Below are positions 38,626 through 46,230 of a stretch of 64,000 nucleotides of DNA, piece after piece. Both the position numbers and the translations under genes were made by a program. The notes under the pieces are model-generated. The model ran no database searches and had not been told where the DNA came from. It worked only from the letters and a program-made list of their open reading frames with translations. Numbering within the stretch: the stretch's first letter is position 1; every line of letters starts with the position of its first letter. Source of the stretch: Rhodococcus sp. ARC_M6 (lineage in GTDB: Bacteria; Actinomycetota; Actinomycetes; Mycobacteriales; Mycobacteriaceae); assembly GCF_022810305.1 (NCBI RefSeq), contig NZ_JALGQH010000015.1:1-64000 (forward strand), given 5' to 3'.

Positions 38626-39611
38626 GACACATCACCGGCTTTGCCGGCGTCCGCGGTTGACTGATGACCGGTCAACGAGAGGAAGACATCGTCGAGGGAC
38701 GGACGCCTCAAGGCGATGTCGGCGAGCGGGATTCTGGCATGGTCCAAACGTCGGAGCGCCTCGGCGAGTGTCGCGGAACCTCGCGGAGCGGGGATGGCGA
38801 TCTTGCCGCTGTCCCGGGCCAGATCGAATCGGAAATCCGGCGGGAGGAGGTTGCCCAAGGCGTTGGCGACAGCGCCGAGCATGTTGGTATCCGTCGGCAC
38901 GATCTCACAGAAGCTTGCTCCGGTGCGCGCCTTCAGCTCGTCTGCGGTTCCCTCGGCGATAACCGAACCCTTGTCGATCACGATGATGTTGTCGCTGAGA
39001 AGATCGGCTTCCTCGAGGTACTGCGTTGTCAGCAGAACAGTGATGCCCTGATCCTTCAGCGTCTGCACGAGATTCCACACGCTCTGCCGACTGCGGGGAT
39101 CCAATCCTGTCGTCGGCTCGTCCAGGAACACGACTTCGGGGCGAACGACGAGGCCACAGGCGATGTCGATACGGCGACGCATACCACCGGAATAGTTGGC
39201 GACGGTTCGAGCGCCTGCTTCGACCAGATCGAATTCTTCGAGGAGATCAACTGCTCGCTGCTTGGCAGAGGCGCGATCGAGTCCCATCAGACGAGCGAAG
39301 AGTTCGATGTTCTCCCGGCCGGTCAGAGCATTGTCGAGGGCCGCGAACTGGCCGGTCATCATGATCGAGCGTCGAACCTCCGCGGCATTGCGCACGGCGT
39401 CGTATCCGGCGATCATGGCGCGGCCGCTGTCCGGACGAATGAGCGTCGAGAGCACTTTGACGGTTGTGGTCTTGCCTGCGCCGTTGGGTCCGAGGATGCC
39501 GAGAACCGATCCTTTGGGGGCCTGGAAGCTGATTCCGCGCAGGGCGTGGACATCTTTGAAGGACTTGTGAACGTCCTCCACGACTACGGCCGCATCCGTG
39601 GGAAAGGGCAT
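38622..39611 (-). CDS. ABC transporter ATP-binding protein (DrrA-like)
   Basis: 329 residues. ATG at 39611 follows GGAG by five bases. Walker A is GPNGAGKT (residues 41–48), the signature is YSGGM (140–144), Walker B is VFLDE with Glu165, and the H-loop region reads [11 protein letters not shown]. The C-terminal extension of about 90 residues after the nucleotide-binding domain, with DVFLSLTG near the end, is typical of the DrrA/NodI subfamily that powers export of hydrophobic natural products. It is cytoplasmic and pairs with the two downstream permeases. First gene of the leftward export operon, divergent from the glycosyltransferase. Substrate is inferred from context only. Confidence 0.93.
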   Translation of the reverse strand: MPFPTDAAVVVEDVHKSFKDVHALRGISFQAPKGSVLGILGPNGAGKTTTVKVLSTLIRPDSGRAMIAGYDAVRNAAEVRRSIMMTGQFAALDNALTGRENIELFARLMGLDRASAKQRAVDLLEEFDLVEAGARTVANYSGGMRRRIDIACGLVVRPEVVFLDEPTTGLDPRSRQSVWNLVQTLKDQGITVLLTTQYLEEADLLSDNIIVIDKGSVIAEGTADELKARTGASFCEIVPTDTNMLGAVANALGNLLPPDFRFDLARDSGKIAIPAPRGSATLAEALRRLDHARIPLADIALRRPSLDDVFLSLTGHQSTADAGKAGDVS

Positions 39612-39830
39612 TAATTCTCCGCTGTCTACATGAAGATGGTGGGGCTACCTGGTGGCTTGGTGTGCCGATGCGGCCGATGGTGAGGCCGAAATGAGCACCG
39701 AGTGGATGGCCCGCACGGATTGCGGGAACCTCGATTGTGTATCTCCGAACGCCTTGAGCATGTTACCGGAGGTGGTCCACGCAACTCGGGGCGAAGACGG
39801 CCCGCCGGACGCTTTTGCCTGGTTCCCTGA

Positions 39831-39880
39831 GCAAGTGTGCAGTTGGGCACCAATCATTTTGTGTGGCATTGCACACTTGC
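39831..39880. promoter_or_regulatory. 10-bp inverted repeat with 30-bp spacer
   Basis: GCAAGTGTGC (39831–39840) and GCACACTTGC (39871–39880) are perfect complements. They sit in the divergent promoter region, about 220 bp from the ATPase start and 75 bp from the glycosyltransferase start. Spacing suits a looped or dimer-of-dimers operator, or a cruciform. Confidence 0.5.
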
Positions 39881-39898
39881 GACTGCCTGTCGGATGAC

Positions 39899-39923
39899 TG
39901 ACGTCACGCGAACATTGATGTTC
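39899..39923. promoter_or_regulatory. Two adjacent palindromes upstream of glycosyltransferase
   Basis: TGACGTCA (39899–39906) and GAACATTGATGTTC (39910–39923; six-base arms, two-base centre). The second overlaps the candidate -35 box of the glycosyltransferase promoter, so it is a reasonable operator candidate. Confidence 0.5.
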
Positions 39924-39944
39924 CGACGGTGTAGCGAGTGATAA
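39915..39944 (+). promoter_or_regulatory. Candidate promoter of glycosyltransferase gene
   Basis: TTGATG (39915–39920), 18-bp spacer, TGATAA (39939–39944). The ATG follows ten bases after the -10 box and no Shine-Dalgarno sequence is visible, so the transcript may be leaderless. Confidence 0.4.
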
Positions 39945-39954
39945 CCTGCCGTCC

Positions 39955-40815
39955 ATGGGTGCCTTGCTTTCAGTTGTCGTTCCGGTCTATAACGAAGAAG
40001 AATATATTTCGGATTGTCTCGAGTCTTTGTTGCAACAGGGCGACGATATTACTGAAATATTGGTGGTCGACAATAATTCGACCGACAGAACCCCTGAGAT
40101 AATTCGTGATTTCGAGCGCAGGTTTCCCAAAGTTCGCTATCTGTTGGAAACTCGGCAGGGCGTCGTTTTTTCGAGAAACTTGGGGTTCAATTCAGCTCAG
40201 GGTGAGTTGATCGGGCGAGTAGACGCGGACACGAGGGTGTCTGCAGGTTGGGCCAATGCGATCGTCGAGTTTTTTGCCGCGCCTGAATTCGACGCTGTTA
40301 CCGGGTTTTCGTTATTCTATGACTCGCCCTTTGCGACCGTGCAACGCACGGCAGTCGCAAAGCAGGATGCTCTCGGAAAATTCGAAGGTCTGAAAGATGC
40401 GCCCTCATTAACCGGTTCGAACATGGCGATCCGAAAATCCGCATGGTCGATCGTGCAAGATTCTGTCTCTGATCGCACAGATTTTCACGAAGATGTCGAT
40501 CTTTCGTATTGCCTGCTCGGTCGTGGAATGAAATTTTCTCAGGACCTTTCGATGCGAGCGGAAGTTTCCGGCCGTCGCGGAGAAACCGGACCGATAGAGT
40601 TTCTTTCCTACAACAAAGCCTCCGTTCTCACATTGAAGCATCATGGGGCTATGACGCGTCGACTCCGCCTGATGATTTTTCGGAGTTCGATATTGCATGC
40701 GGTTTTATGGCCCGCCTATCGAATGTATGACAAAGACACGGACAAACTGTCTTTGAAGAGGCTCTTCTTCCGGCCTTCAGCGCGGCAGATGCCAGTGGAT
40801 TCGGTAGATCGCTGA
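39955..40815 (+). CDS. Family 2 glycosyltransferase
   Basis: 286 residues. The N-terminus SVVVPVYNEEEYISDCLESL and LVVDNNSTD are the nucleotide-sugar binding fold of GT-A family 2 enzymes; the metal-binding DxD is Asp90-Ala-Asp92 (RVDADTR). GSNMAIRKSAW and HEDVDLSY fit the acceptor and catalytic-base region. There is no clear signal peptide or multi-span membrane domain, so it is probably cytosolic or peripheral. It would transfer a sugar to a lipid, wall or peptide acceptor that cannot be read here; glycosylation of the NRPS product is a contextual guess. It is visibly richer in A+T than its neighbours (for example gaagaagaatatatttcgg), suggesting separate acquisition. It ends one base before the convergent N-oxygenase gene. 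Confidence 0.87.
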   Translation: MGALLSVVVPVYNEEEYISDCLESLLQQGDDITEILVVDNNSTDRTPEIIRDFERRFPKVRYLLETRQGVVFSRNLGFNSAQGELIGRVDADTRVSAGWANAIVEFFAAPEFDAVTGFSLFYDSPFATVQRTAVAKQDALGKFEGLKDAPSLTGSNMAIRKSAWSIVQDSVSDRTDFHEDVDLSYCLLGRGMKFSQDLSMRAEVSGRRGETGPIEFLSYNKASVLTLKHHGAMTRRLRLMIFRSSILHAVLWPAYRMYDKDTDKLSLKRLFFRPSARQMPVDSVDR

Positions 40816-40816
40816 C

Positions 40817-41767
40817 TCAGCGAAGAGGCTTGTCGACGCCTAGGGTGTCGAACAGTTTTCGGATTCCACTGAAATCCTGAACGAGCAGTTCAGACCCGGG
40901 GGAGTGCTCGACGTCCTCGATCATCCGGTTTCCGCCGGTGATGTCCTCAGCCTCCATGATCGCCCGCCAAGCGCCGAAGTCATTGCCGGCAAAAGCCGCC
41001 ATCGCTCCGGCCGCCCCGTCGACGAAGCGTCGACGCGACTCGACGTCGAGAGCCTCGAACACGGAAACGGCTAGAGCGTCGGCAATGGACGCGTGGCAAA
41101 GTTCGTCCCGATTGTGGAGTCGGACCGTCGCGCGATTTACCGGCTGGATATCTTCACCGTCGATGATCACGTCGAGGTATGAGCTGATGGAGATCTCCGC
41201 GACCGTCATGTATGCCAGGGAGACAACTGCGCGTGAGTGAGCATCCGGGCACTCGGTGAGCGCCCGCGCTCGGCTCCGGACCGTCTGTACGTCCGGCAGA
41301 AGCTTTGTCGGCAACGGCAATCCGCGTCCACGGCGGGTCAAAGAACTCGCGTTGAGATGCATCAACGTGTGGTATTGCTCGTCGACCATCGCCTGATTAA
41401 CCGCTACTTCGACGGAATCGCCGAATCCGACGTCGAACGCATCCACGGCAAGTAGTTCGAACCCCGGATTGACCACTGTTCGTTCGATATCCATCACATT
41501 CTTGTTGAAGGCGATCCAGGCCCAGGCTCGGAGTCGTATTTGTTGCTCAGACGTGAGAGCCAGATAGACGGGATGCTGCGCGAAGGGAAGCAAAGCGTCC
41601 GGATAGTCGAACTTCGTGATGTCGAAAAGGTCCTCGAGTTCGGGCTCGGATCTTTTGACGGCGGCTCGACGCGACCAGTTCTCGGCAAGCCGACGGACGA
41701 TCGCACTTTCGGCAGGATCCTTGGCATCGAATCCGGGAAGTGTCGGTGGAGCTACTCCGTGTCTCAT
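40817..41767 (-). CDS. AurF/CmlI-type di-iron arylamine N-oxygenase
   Basis: 316 residues, ATG 41767 with AGGA seven bases upstream. The helical di-iron core has all seven ligands expected from AurF in matching spacing: Glu95 (DIERT), Glu130 and His133 (DEQYH), Glu191 (EISIS), His218, Glu222 and His225 (LHNRDELCHAS). The family oxidises aromatic amines to hydroxylamine, nitroso or nitro compounds (AurF in aureothin, CmlI in chloramphenicol biosynthesis). It lies nine bases after papC in an operon that should make 4-aminophenylpyruvate or 4-aminophenylalanine, so an N-oxidised aryl unit is predicted. Whether it acts on the free amino acid, the carrier-bound residue or the finished peptide, and how far oxidation goes, cannot be read from the sequence. 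Confidence 0.85.
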   Translation of the reverse strand: MRHGVAPPTLPGFDAKDPAESAIVRRLAENWSRRAAVKRSEPELEDLFDITKFDYPDALLPFAQHPVYLALTSEQQIRLRAWAWIAFNKNVMDIERTVVNPGFELLAVDAFDVGFGDSVEVAVNQAMVDEQYHTLMHLNASSLTRRGRGLPLPTKLLPDVQTVRSRARALTECPDAHSRAVVSLAYMTVAEISISSYLDVIIDGEDIQPVNRATVRLHNRDELCHASIADALAVSVFEALDVESRRRFVDGAAGAMAAFAGNDFGAWRAIMEAEDITGGNRMIEDVEHSPGSELLVQDFSGIRKLFDTLGVDKPLR

Positions 41768-41776
41768 CGATCTGTC

Positions 41777-42652
41777 CTACTTCCGTGAGCCGATCTCCTC
41801 GAAGACCCGCCGGCACAGGGTGTCCAACTCCTCGGATCGGCTCCCGAGTCCCTCCGAGGCAGATTTCACCACGTCCGAGAAGTTCTCCAGATCCGCGGTT
41901 GCCGAGTCCAGTCGGACGCATGCCGTGATCAAGGCTTTGCGGGCAGTCTCCGCATAGGGGTTTCCCGATTGAACGTCCCAATACACCTCGGGTTCGCCGT
42001 TCACGATTCGAGCCAGCAAGGCCGAAAGCGTCCGGTGTGGGGGAGTCTCGACGTCGGCGACTTCTTCGGCGCTCACGCCGAGTTCGCCCAGTGCAAGGCC
42101 GAATGCCAGGACCGATGCGTGGGTCAAGGCCTGAGTTGCCGCAGCAAGGCGGTCATGACGATTCGGGTCCATCACGGAAACTATTGCTCCCCACGTACGC
42201 AGGCTTTCGACAAGATCTGTACCTCGCGGACCGTCGATGTACGGAACGGCGATGATCGGTCGTCCCGCGGGGCCGAGTGAGGGCCGAAACATCGGATTGA
42301 CCCCGAGGAATTCGCCCGTCCGGCCCGAATTTTCGACGGCAACCGACATTCGAGATTTGACCGACAGCGTGTCGACGATCAGGGCATCGGGGCGAACCGC
42401 TCGCACAAGTGTCGGCAAGGATGCGAGTGCGACAGTTTCTGGCACGGCCAGGATGACGATGTCGGCTGAGGTGAGAGCCCGGAGCAGGATGTCGTCCGGA
42501 CCGGTGACATCGCCGCGCAGAGGGCTGTCCGGGTCCGCCGGATCGAGAATTGTGACAGGCCTTCCGTCTCGGCGCATGAGATCGACAAGCATGGATCCGA
42601 CCGCTCCGGCGCCTCCGACCACGATCACGTCGTCACACCCAACCGGCGACAT
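41777..42652 (-). CDS. papC: Prephenate dehydrogenase-like, probable 4-amino-4-deoxyprephenate dehydrogenase
   Basis: 291 residues from ATG 42652; two GTG codons just upstream (42658, 42655) are alternatives, the first sharing a base with the papA stop. The N-terminal NAD(P)-binding loop is VVGGAGAVGSM (Gly13–Gly19), followed by a Rossmann fold (IVILAVPETVAL, ALIVDTLSVKSRM) and a helical C-terminal half with THASVLAFGLAL, as in prephenate dehydrogenases. Next to an aminodeoxychorismate synthase and a chorismate mutase-like gene it most likely acts as PapC, oxidatively decarboxylating 4-amino-4-deoxyprephenate to 4-aminophenylpyruvate. A role in ordinary tyrosine synthesis cannot be excluded from sequence alone, but the operon argues for a secondary-metabolite copy. 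Confidence 0.82.
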   Translation of the reverse strand: MSPVGCDDVIVVGGAGAVGSMLVDLMRRDGRPVTILDPADPDSPLRGDVTGPDDILLRALTSADIVILAVPETVALASLPTLVRAVRPDALIVDTLSVKSRMSVAVENSGRTGEFLGVNPMFRPSLGPAGRPIIAVPYIDGPRGTDLVESLRTWGAIVSVMDPNRHDRLAAATQALTHASVLAFGLALGELGVSAEEVADVETPPHRTLSALLARIVNGEPEVYWDVQSGNPYAETARKALITACVRLDSATADLENFSDVVKSASEGLGSRSEELDTLCRRVFEEIGSRK

Positions 42653-42657
42653 CACCA

Positions 42658-44772
42658 CTACCTGCCGAGTTCGTCGGTGTGACTGGCAACGACGTCGAGC
42701 GCACGAAGCAAAGTCGACGCCTTGACCGTCGTTTCGTCGAACTCTTCCTCGGCGTCGGACAATGCCGTGATGGCTCCGCCGATACCGAAACTGACACCGG
42801 TAGAGGTAGCGACCAACGAGCGGATGACGATCGACAGATCAGCGGCGCCGCCGAGAGCAAAATATCCGATGGATCCGGAATACACTCCGCGAGGACCGGA
42901 TTCCAGACGGTCGATGATCTCCATGGTCCGCACTTTGGGTGCTCCCGTCATGGATCCGCCAGGAAATGCGGCCCGAACGCAATCGACAGCAGAGGATCCT
43001 GCACGCAGCGCGCCCCGCACGGTCGACACCATCTGATGGACCGACGAATACGATTCGATCCCGAATAACCGTGGAACATGCACACTGCCGGGAACGCACA
43101 CTTTTGCAAGATCATTTCGCGTGAGGTCAACGATCATCAGGTTTTCGGCGCGGTCCTTCTCACTGTCGAGTAGGTCCTGTCGCAGCGCGGCATCCCGTGC
43201 TCGGGTGACGCCTCGAGGTCGTGTGCCCTTGATGGGTTTGGACTCGACGTTGCCTTCGGAGTCGACCCGCAGAAACCGTTCCGGGGAGGCAGAGATCACC
43301 GCTATTCCGGTGAAATCGAGCAGTGCGCTGTAGGGGGTCGGATTGATGCCGCGCAAGAACTCGAAAGTGCGTCGGGGATCGATCGTCTCGGTGACACTGG
43401 CCATGTTCGTCAGGCACACCTCGTACGATTCGCCGACGCGGATCTGTTCGAGTGCATCCTCGATCAGGGCCAGATATCGATTCCGGTCATGACGCAGACG
43501 TGCTTGTGTCCAGACGGTTTCACTGATTAGGGGAACCGGGATTCGCTCCCCGGTTGCAGCGCCGATGTCGGCCAGAACATCGATGGTATGCGCGAGCCAG
43601 TCGTCTTCGACTGTGCTGTCCCGATCGCCGCTGTTCCAATCTTCCGGCGAGGAGTTCTCGCGTAGACGCAGGACGTGTGTCCTGCCGGCGGTGTGGTCGA
43701 TGACAACAGCGCGGTCGGCAAAGACGAATGCAGCGTCGGGAGTATCTGCGGAGTGCGCCGAAACGCCACCGGTCTGCGCTTTCAACTCGTATCCGAGATA
43801 CCCGACATATCCGAGATTGAAGTCGAGTTCCGGATCCGCCGGTATGAACCGGGTCACCAGTTGCCCATCGAGATAGTCGAAGAACGGAACATGAATGTTC
43901 TCTTCCGGCAATCCTTTTCGGGCAACTGTGACAACTCCGCTTCCCACGTCGTACGTGATGAACTCTGCCAAGGGCCCGGATGCGTCACCCATGATCGTGA
44001 ACCGAGCGTCGGGTTCCGACGTCGCGGCTCGATCCAGCCAATAGGCGTTGGGGCCGTCGGCGAACAAGGCGGAATACGCTGCCGAAGGATCCACTGCGAA
44101 ATCAAGACGAACCTTGTCGACTCGGTAAGACGACGCGGGTCGCAGACTCGATGCGTGCACCGGTGGATCCTGGTGCATGACCGACTCGAGAGTCCGCCCG
44201 ATCGACAGATTGCGGAAATTGGTCAGCAGTTCGACCCCGAATTCCGTACTTATCGATTCGGGATGGAACTGAACCCCCCACATCGGCTTGGTCCGATGGC
44301 GCACGCCCATGATCAAGCCGTCCGACGTCCAGGCGGTGCGAACAAAGGTGTCCGGGAGGTTTTCGACGGTCAGCGAGTGATAACGGACTGCACGAAACGG
44401 CGAAGGCAATCCGGCGAAGACCCCGGTGCCGTCGTGGTCGACGAGCGAAATTCTGCCGTGCATGGGCTTAGGTGCGAGGACGACGTCGGCCCCGAACAGT
44501 TGGCAGAGCCCTTGATGTCCGAGACAGACACCGAGTAGGGGGAGCGGACCTTCCTCGACGAATCTTCGGCTGACACCGAAGTCACGCCCCCGATCGGGCC
44601 GGCCTGGACCTGGCGAGATCACGACGTTGTCGAATGCGGCAAGGTCGAGGGAGTCCCAGTCCGCGTCGTTGGTGATGACGGTGGGTACCACGCCGTTGAC
44701 CTTGGTGAGAAGTGTGAAGAGATTGTATGTGAACGAGTCGTAATTGTCCACGAGGAGCGTGCGGGAACTCAT
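42658..44772 (-). CDS. papA: 4-amino-4-deoxychorismate synthase, fused glutaminase–synthase
   Basis: 704 residues from ATG 44772; the open frame extends 30 codons further but homology starts at MSSRTLLVDNYDSFTYN. The N-terminal half is a class I glutamine amidotransferase with triad Cys83 (GVCLGHQ), His170 and Glu172 (GVQFHPES). The C-terminal half is a chorismate-binding domain with VDLTRNDLAKV, SSVHQM, PGGSMTGAPK and PIKGTRPRG. The lysine of PIKGT (Lys515) is diagnostic of aminodeoxychorismate synthase, since anthranilate synthases have Ala there. The fused architecture matches PapA of pristinamycin and chloramphenicol-type clusters, which converts chorismate and glutamine to 4-amino-4-deoxychorismate. 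The start codon overlaps the papB stop by four bases. No separate lyase gene for folate synthesis is nearby, supporting diversion to 4-aminophenylalanine. Confidence 0.9.
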   Translation of the reverse strand: MSSRTLLVDNYDSFTYNLFTLLTKVNGVVPTVITNDADWDSLDLAAFDNVVISPGPGRPDRGRDFGVSRRFVEEGPLPLLGVCLGHQGLCQLFGADVVLAPKPMHGRISLVDHDGTGVFAGLPSPFRAVRYHSLTVENLPDTFVRTAWTSDGLIMGVRHRTKPMWGVQFHPESISTEFGVELLTNFRNLSIGRTLESVMHQDPPVHASSLRPASSYRVDKVRLDFAVDPSAAYSALFADGPNAYWLDRAATSEPDARFTIMGDASGPLAEFITYDVGSGVVTVARKGLPEENIHVPFFDYLDGQLVTRFIPADPELDFNLGYVGYLGYELKAQTGGVSAHSADTPDAAFVFADRAVVIDHTAGRTHVLRLRENSSPEDWNSGDRDSTVEDDWLAHTIDVLADIGAATGERIPVPLISETVWTQARLRHDRNRYLALIEDALEQIRVGESYEVCLTNMASVTETIDPRRTFEFLRGINPTPYSALLDFTGIAVISASPERFLRVDSEGNVESKPIKGTRPRGVTRARDAALRQDLLDSEKDRAENLMIVDLTRNDLAKVCVPGSVHVPRLFGIESYSSVHQMVSTVRGALRAGSSAVDCVRAAFPGGSMTGAPKVRTMEIIDRLESGPRGVYSGSIGYFALGGAADLSIVIRSLVATSTGVSFGIGGAITALSDAEEEFDETTVKASTLLRALDVVASHTDELGR

Positions 44773-45170
44773 GACGATGATCCTGATCTCGGGCCGACGG
44801 ATTCCCGAACAGTCTCCTCCTCGGTAGCTTGGCCGTCGATCACCAGGTCTTCGAGTCGGCAAGTCTCGGCGATCACCAATTCGTACAACGCTTCGAAGAA
44901 CTCGGGTGACAGGTCATGCCGAAGGGCGAATTGTCGAGCTCGTTCCTGCACTAGATGCACCCGCCCGGGTTGCATCATCGGAACGTTGCTGACCCGCTTC
45001 CATTCTCCGATCTGCAGGCAGAGCAGCAGTCGCTCGCGGACCGTCTCGAGCAATGCAGCGTCGATGGCGTCGAGTTCGCGGCGAAACTGTTCGAGATTGT
45101 CGATCCGGGCGTGATCCGACTCGGTCGCGGGATTCTGGGTAGGACGGGTCGAGGGCTGGAAGTTGGCCAC
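44769..45170 (-). CDS. papB: AroQ-type chorismate mutase, probable 4-amino-4-deoxychorismate mutase
   Basis: 133 residues from GTG 45170, chosen because AGGAGG lies four bases upstream; the frame stays open to 45260 without further homology. The core is the three-helix AroQ pattern: FRRELDAIDAALLETVRER, IGEWKR, then QPGRVHLVQERARQFAL and FFEALYELVIAETCRLED. In PAPA-forming operons the PapB homolog rearranges 4-amino-4-deoxychorismate to 4-amino-4-deoxyprephenate; plain chorismate mutase activity is the alternative. It is the first gene of the papB-papA-papC-N-oxygenase operon and translationally coupled to papA. The 225 bp upstream must hold the promoter; no convincing boxes were found there. 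Confidence 0.85.
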   Translation of the reverse strand: MANFQPSTRPTQNPATESDHARIDNLEQFRRELDAIDAALLETVRERLLLCLQIGEWKRVSNVPMMQPGRVHLVQERARQFALRHDLSPEFFEALYELVIAETCRLEDLVIDGQATEEETVRESVGPRSGSSS

Positions 45171-45395
45171 GGTGCCTCCTGCTGATGCTCGGTCGGAGGC
45201 GACGCCGACCGATGCCCGAACCACGCTCAGACACCAGACACCGGTACCCCGACCGGACATCGCCGTTCGAGAAGGTGTTCCACCAATATGACGCCGCGAA
45301 ACAACGAAAATTCTTCTCCGAGCGGCTTGTAGTTCGCGTTCCGATCAGATATCGACTGCCTGAATCAGCTTGCCATTCAGCAATTTCGGGCCTGT

Positions 45396-45872
45396 TTACT
45401 TTCTCGTGACCCAAGTGGTGATCTGGGCATGTACAACTTCCTTGCCGGCCCGATCGAAAATCGAGATCGGTACGACAAGTTCGGTGCCGGTCATGATGGA
45501 ATCGAAATCAGGCAGAGCGTCGAGTTGCGCCACTGCGCGGAGACCGGTTTCGGCTTTGGCGAGATATTCGACGTTCATCGACTTCGGAATCCATCGGTGA
45601 GTGCCGGGAACCGTTGCTTCGCTGAGCATCCCCATGGCGACTTCCGCGAGGTTGCAGGCTGCGATCGCGTGGAACGTTCCCAAGTGGTTGTGCACACCCC
45701 ACCACTTCGGCGCCCGAACCTCGCAAAATCCTGGTTCGAGCTTGGTCACGCGGGGGAGTATCGACGCGAAGTACGGGACTCGAACTGACATGGCCAAGGA
45801 GAAGAGCGCGTGCCCGACAGCGTTGTCCGGGAGTCGCTGCCAGCCGCGATAGGTAGGGCTTGATGTCGTCAT
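45396..45872 (-). CDS. Hotdog-fold thioesterase-like protein (DUF4442 type)
   Basis: 158 residues, ATG 45872 with AAGG seven bases upstream. The sequence has the single hotdog layout: an N-terminal helix region, GVHNHLGTFHAIAACNLAEVAMGM (central hotdog helix with a conserved HN/H motif), and beta strands KSMNVEYLAKAETGLRAVAQL and TELVVPISIFDRAGKEVVHAQITTWV. Proteins of this group are thought to bind or hydrolyse acyl-CoA or acyl-ACP thioesters; no specific substrate is known to me. It reads the same way as papB, 225 bp upstream of it, but separate regulation is suggested by a palindrome over its own ribosome-binding region. It is probably a housekeeping lipid gene at the edge of the cluster rather than part of it. 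Confidence 0.75.
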   Translation of the reverse strand: MTTSSPTYRGWQRLPDNAVGHALFSLAMSVRVPYFASILPRVTKLEPGFCEVRAPKWWGVHNHLGTFHAIAACNLAEVAMGMLSEATVPGTHRWIPKSMNVEYLAKAETGLRAVAQLDALPDFDSIMTGTELVVPISIFDRAGKEVVHAQITTWVTRK

Positions 45873-45880
45873 ACGAGCAC

Positions 45881-45896
45881 CTTACTTCCGAGTAAG
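45881..45896. promoter_or_regulatory. Palindrome CTTACT-N4-AGTAAG upstream of hotdog gene
   Basis: Perfect six-base arms with a four-base centre (CTTACTTCCGAGTAAG), 9–24 bases upstream of the start codon and overlapping its ribosome-binding site. The form (TTACT-N4-AGTAA) resembles TetR-family operators of lipid genes; the regulator is unknown. Confidence 0.55.
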
Positions 45897-45939
45897 TTCG
45901 CTGTCGCGCGCATCACGTAACTCGACTACGTCTGGGGAG

Positions 45940-45968
45940 TTGAGTAATCCGGCCGGCTACGGCATACT
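45940..45968 (+). promoter_or_regulatory. Promoter of the S10 operon
   Basis: TTGAGT (45940–45945), 17-bp spacer, CATACT (45963–45968). It is followed at the same distance by GGGTTGCC, as at the rplN and rpsH promoters, which supports the call. The start of transcription would be near 45975, giving a leader of about 410 nt. Confidence 0.65.
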
Positions 45969-46125
45969 GGTCGGGTTGCCTTGTCTGGGACACGGTCGCT
46001 TGCGGCCGATGACAGTCAAGGGTGAGACGTCACGAGCAGTCGGTGAGAAACCTCAGGGAATCTGGCCGATGATCGTGACCAAGTAAGACGAGATGTAAAA
46101 GCACGACGGAAGCAGTACCTACTTT

Positions 46126-46143
46126 GTGTTCGAATTCGAACAC
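46126..46143. promoter_or_regulatory. 18-bp perfect palindrome in the S10 leader
   Basis: GTGTTCGAATTCGAACAC reads the same on both strands. It lies about 240 bp upstream of rpsJ and downstream of the inferred promoter. It could be a repressor site for a second promoter or a DNA-binding site unrelated to ribosomal genes. It does not match the actinobacterial LexA box, in which TCGAAC precedes GTTCGA. Confidence 0.6.
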
Positions 46144-46145
46144 GT

Positions 46146-46230
46146 CCGGTACACATCAAGCGCCAGACGATCGAAAGATTGTTCGGCGCAGGATGAGTGA
46201 GAGAGCGACACGCCCGACCGCGTGTACCGG
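46146..46230 (+). promoter_or_regulatory. 9-bp inverted repeat in the S10 leader
   Basis: CCGGTACAC (46146–46154) and GTGTACCGG (46222–46230) can close a long RNA stem around 67 nt in the mRNA leader of rpsJ. A leader structure is expected if a ribosomal protein autoregulates this operon, as L4 does in Escherichia coli; that mechanism is not shown here. Confidence 0.4.

Larger units (their letters stand above)
39612..39954. other. Divergent intergenic region between exporter operon and glycosyltransferase
   Basis: 343 bp with no convincing gene. It holds three symmetric elements near the glycosyltransferase end (listed separately) and must contain the exporter promoter, for which I see no clear -35/-10 pair. 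Confidence 0.7.

Noticed and set aside
43675-44538. 287-residue plus-strand frame antisense to papA
   Set aside because: papA has complete catalytic motifs across this interval; the antisense frame has no recognisable features.
40817-45170. Chloramphenicol/corynecin-type pathway
   Set aside because: papABC and the N-oxygenase fit, but no single-module CmlP-like NRPS, beta-hydroxylase (CmlA-like) or halogenase gene is visible; the adjacent NRPS is much larger.
46126-46143. LexA (SOS) box
   Set aside because: The actinobacterial box has TCGAAC on the left and GTTCGA on the right; here the arms are in the opposite order.
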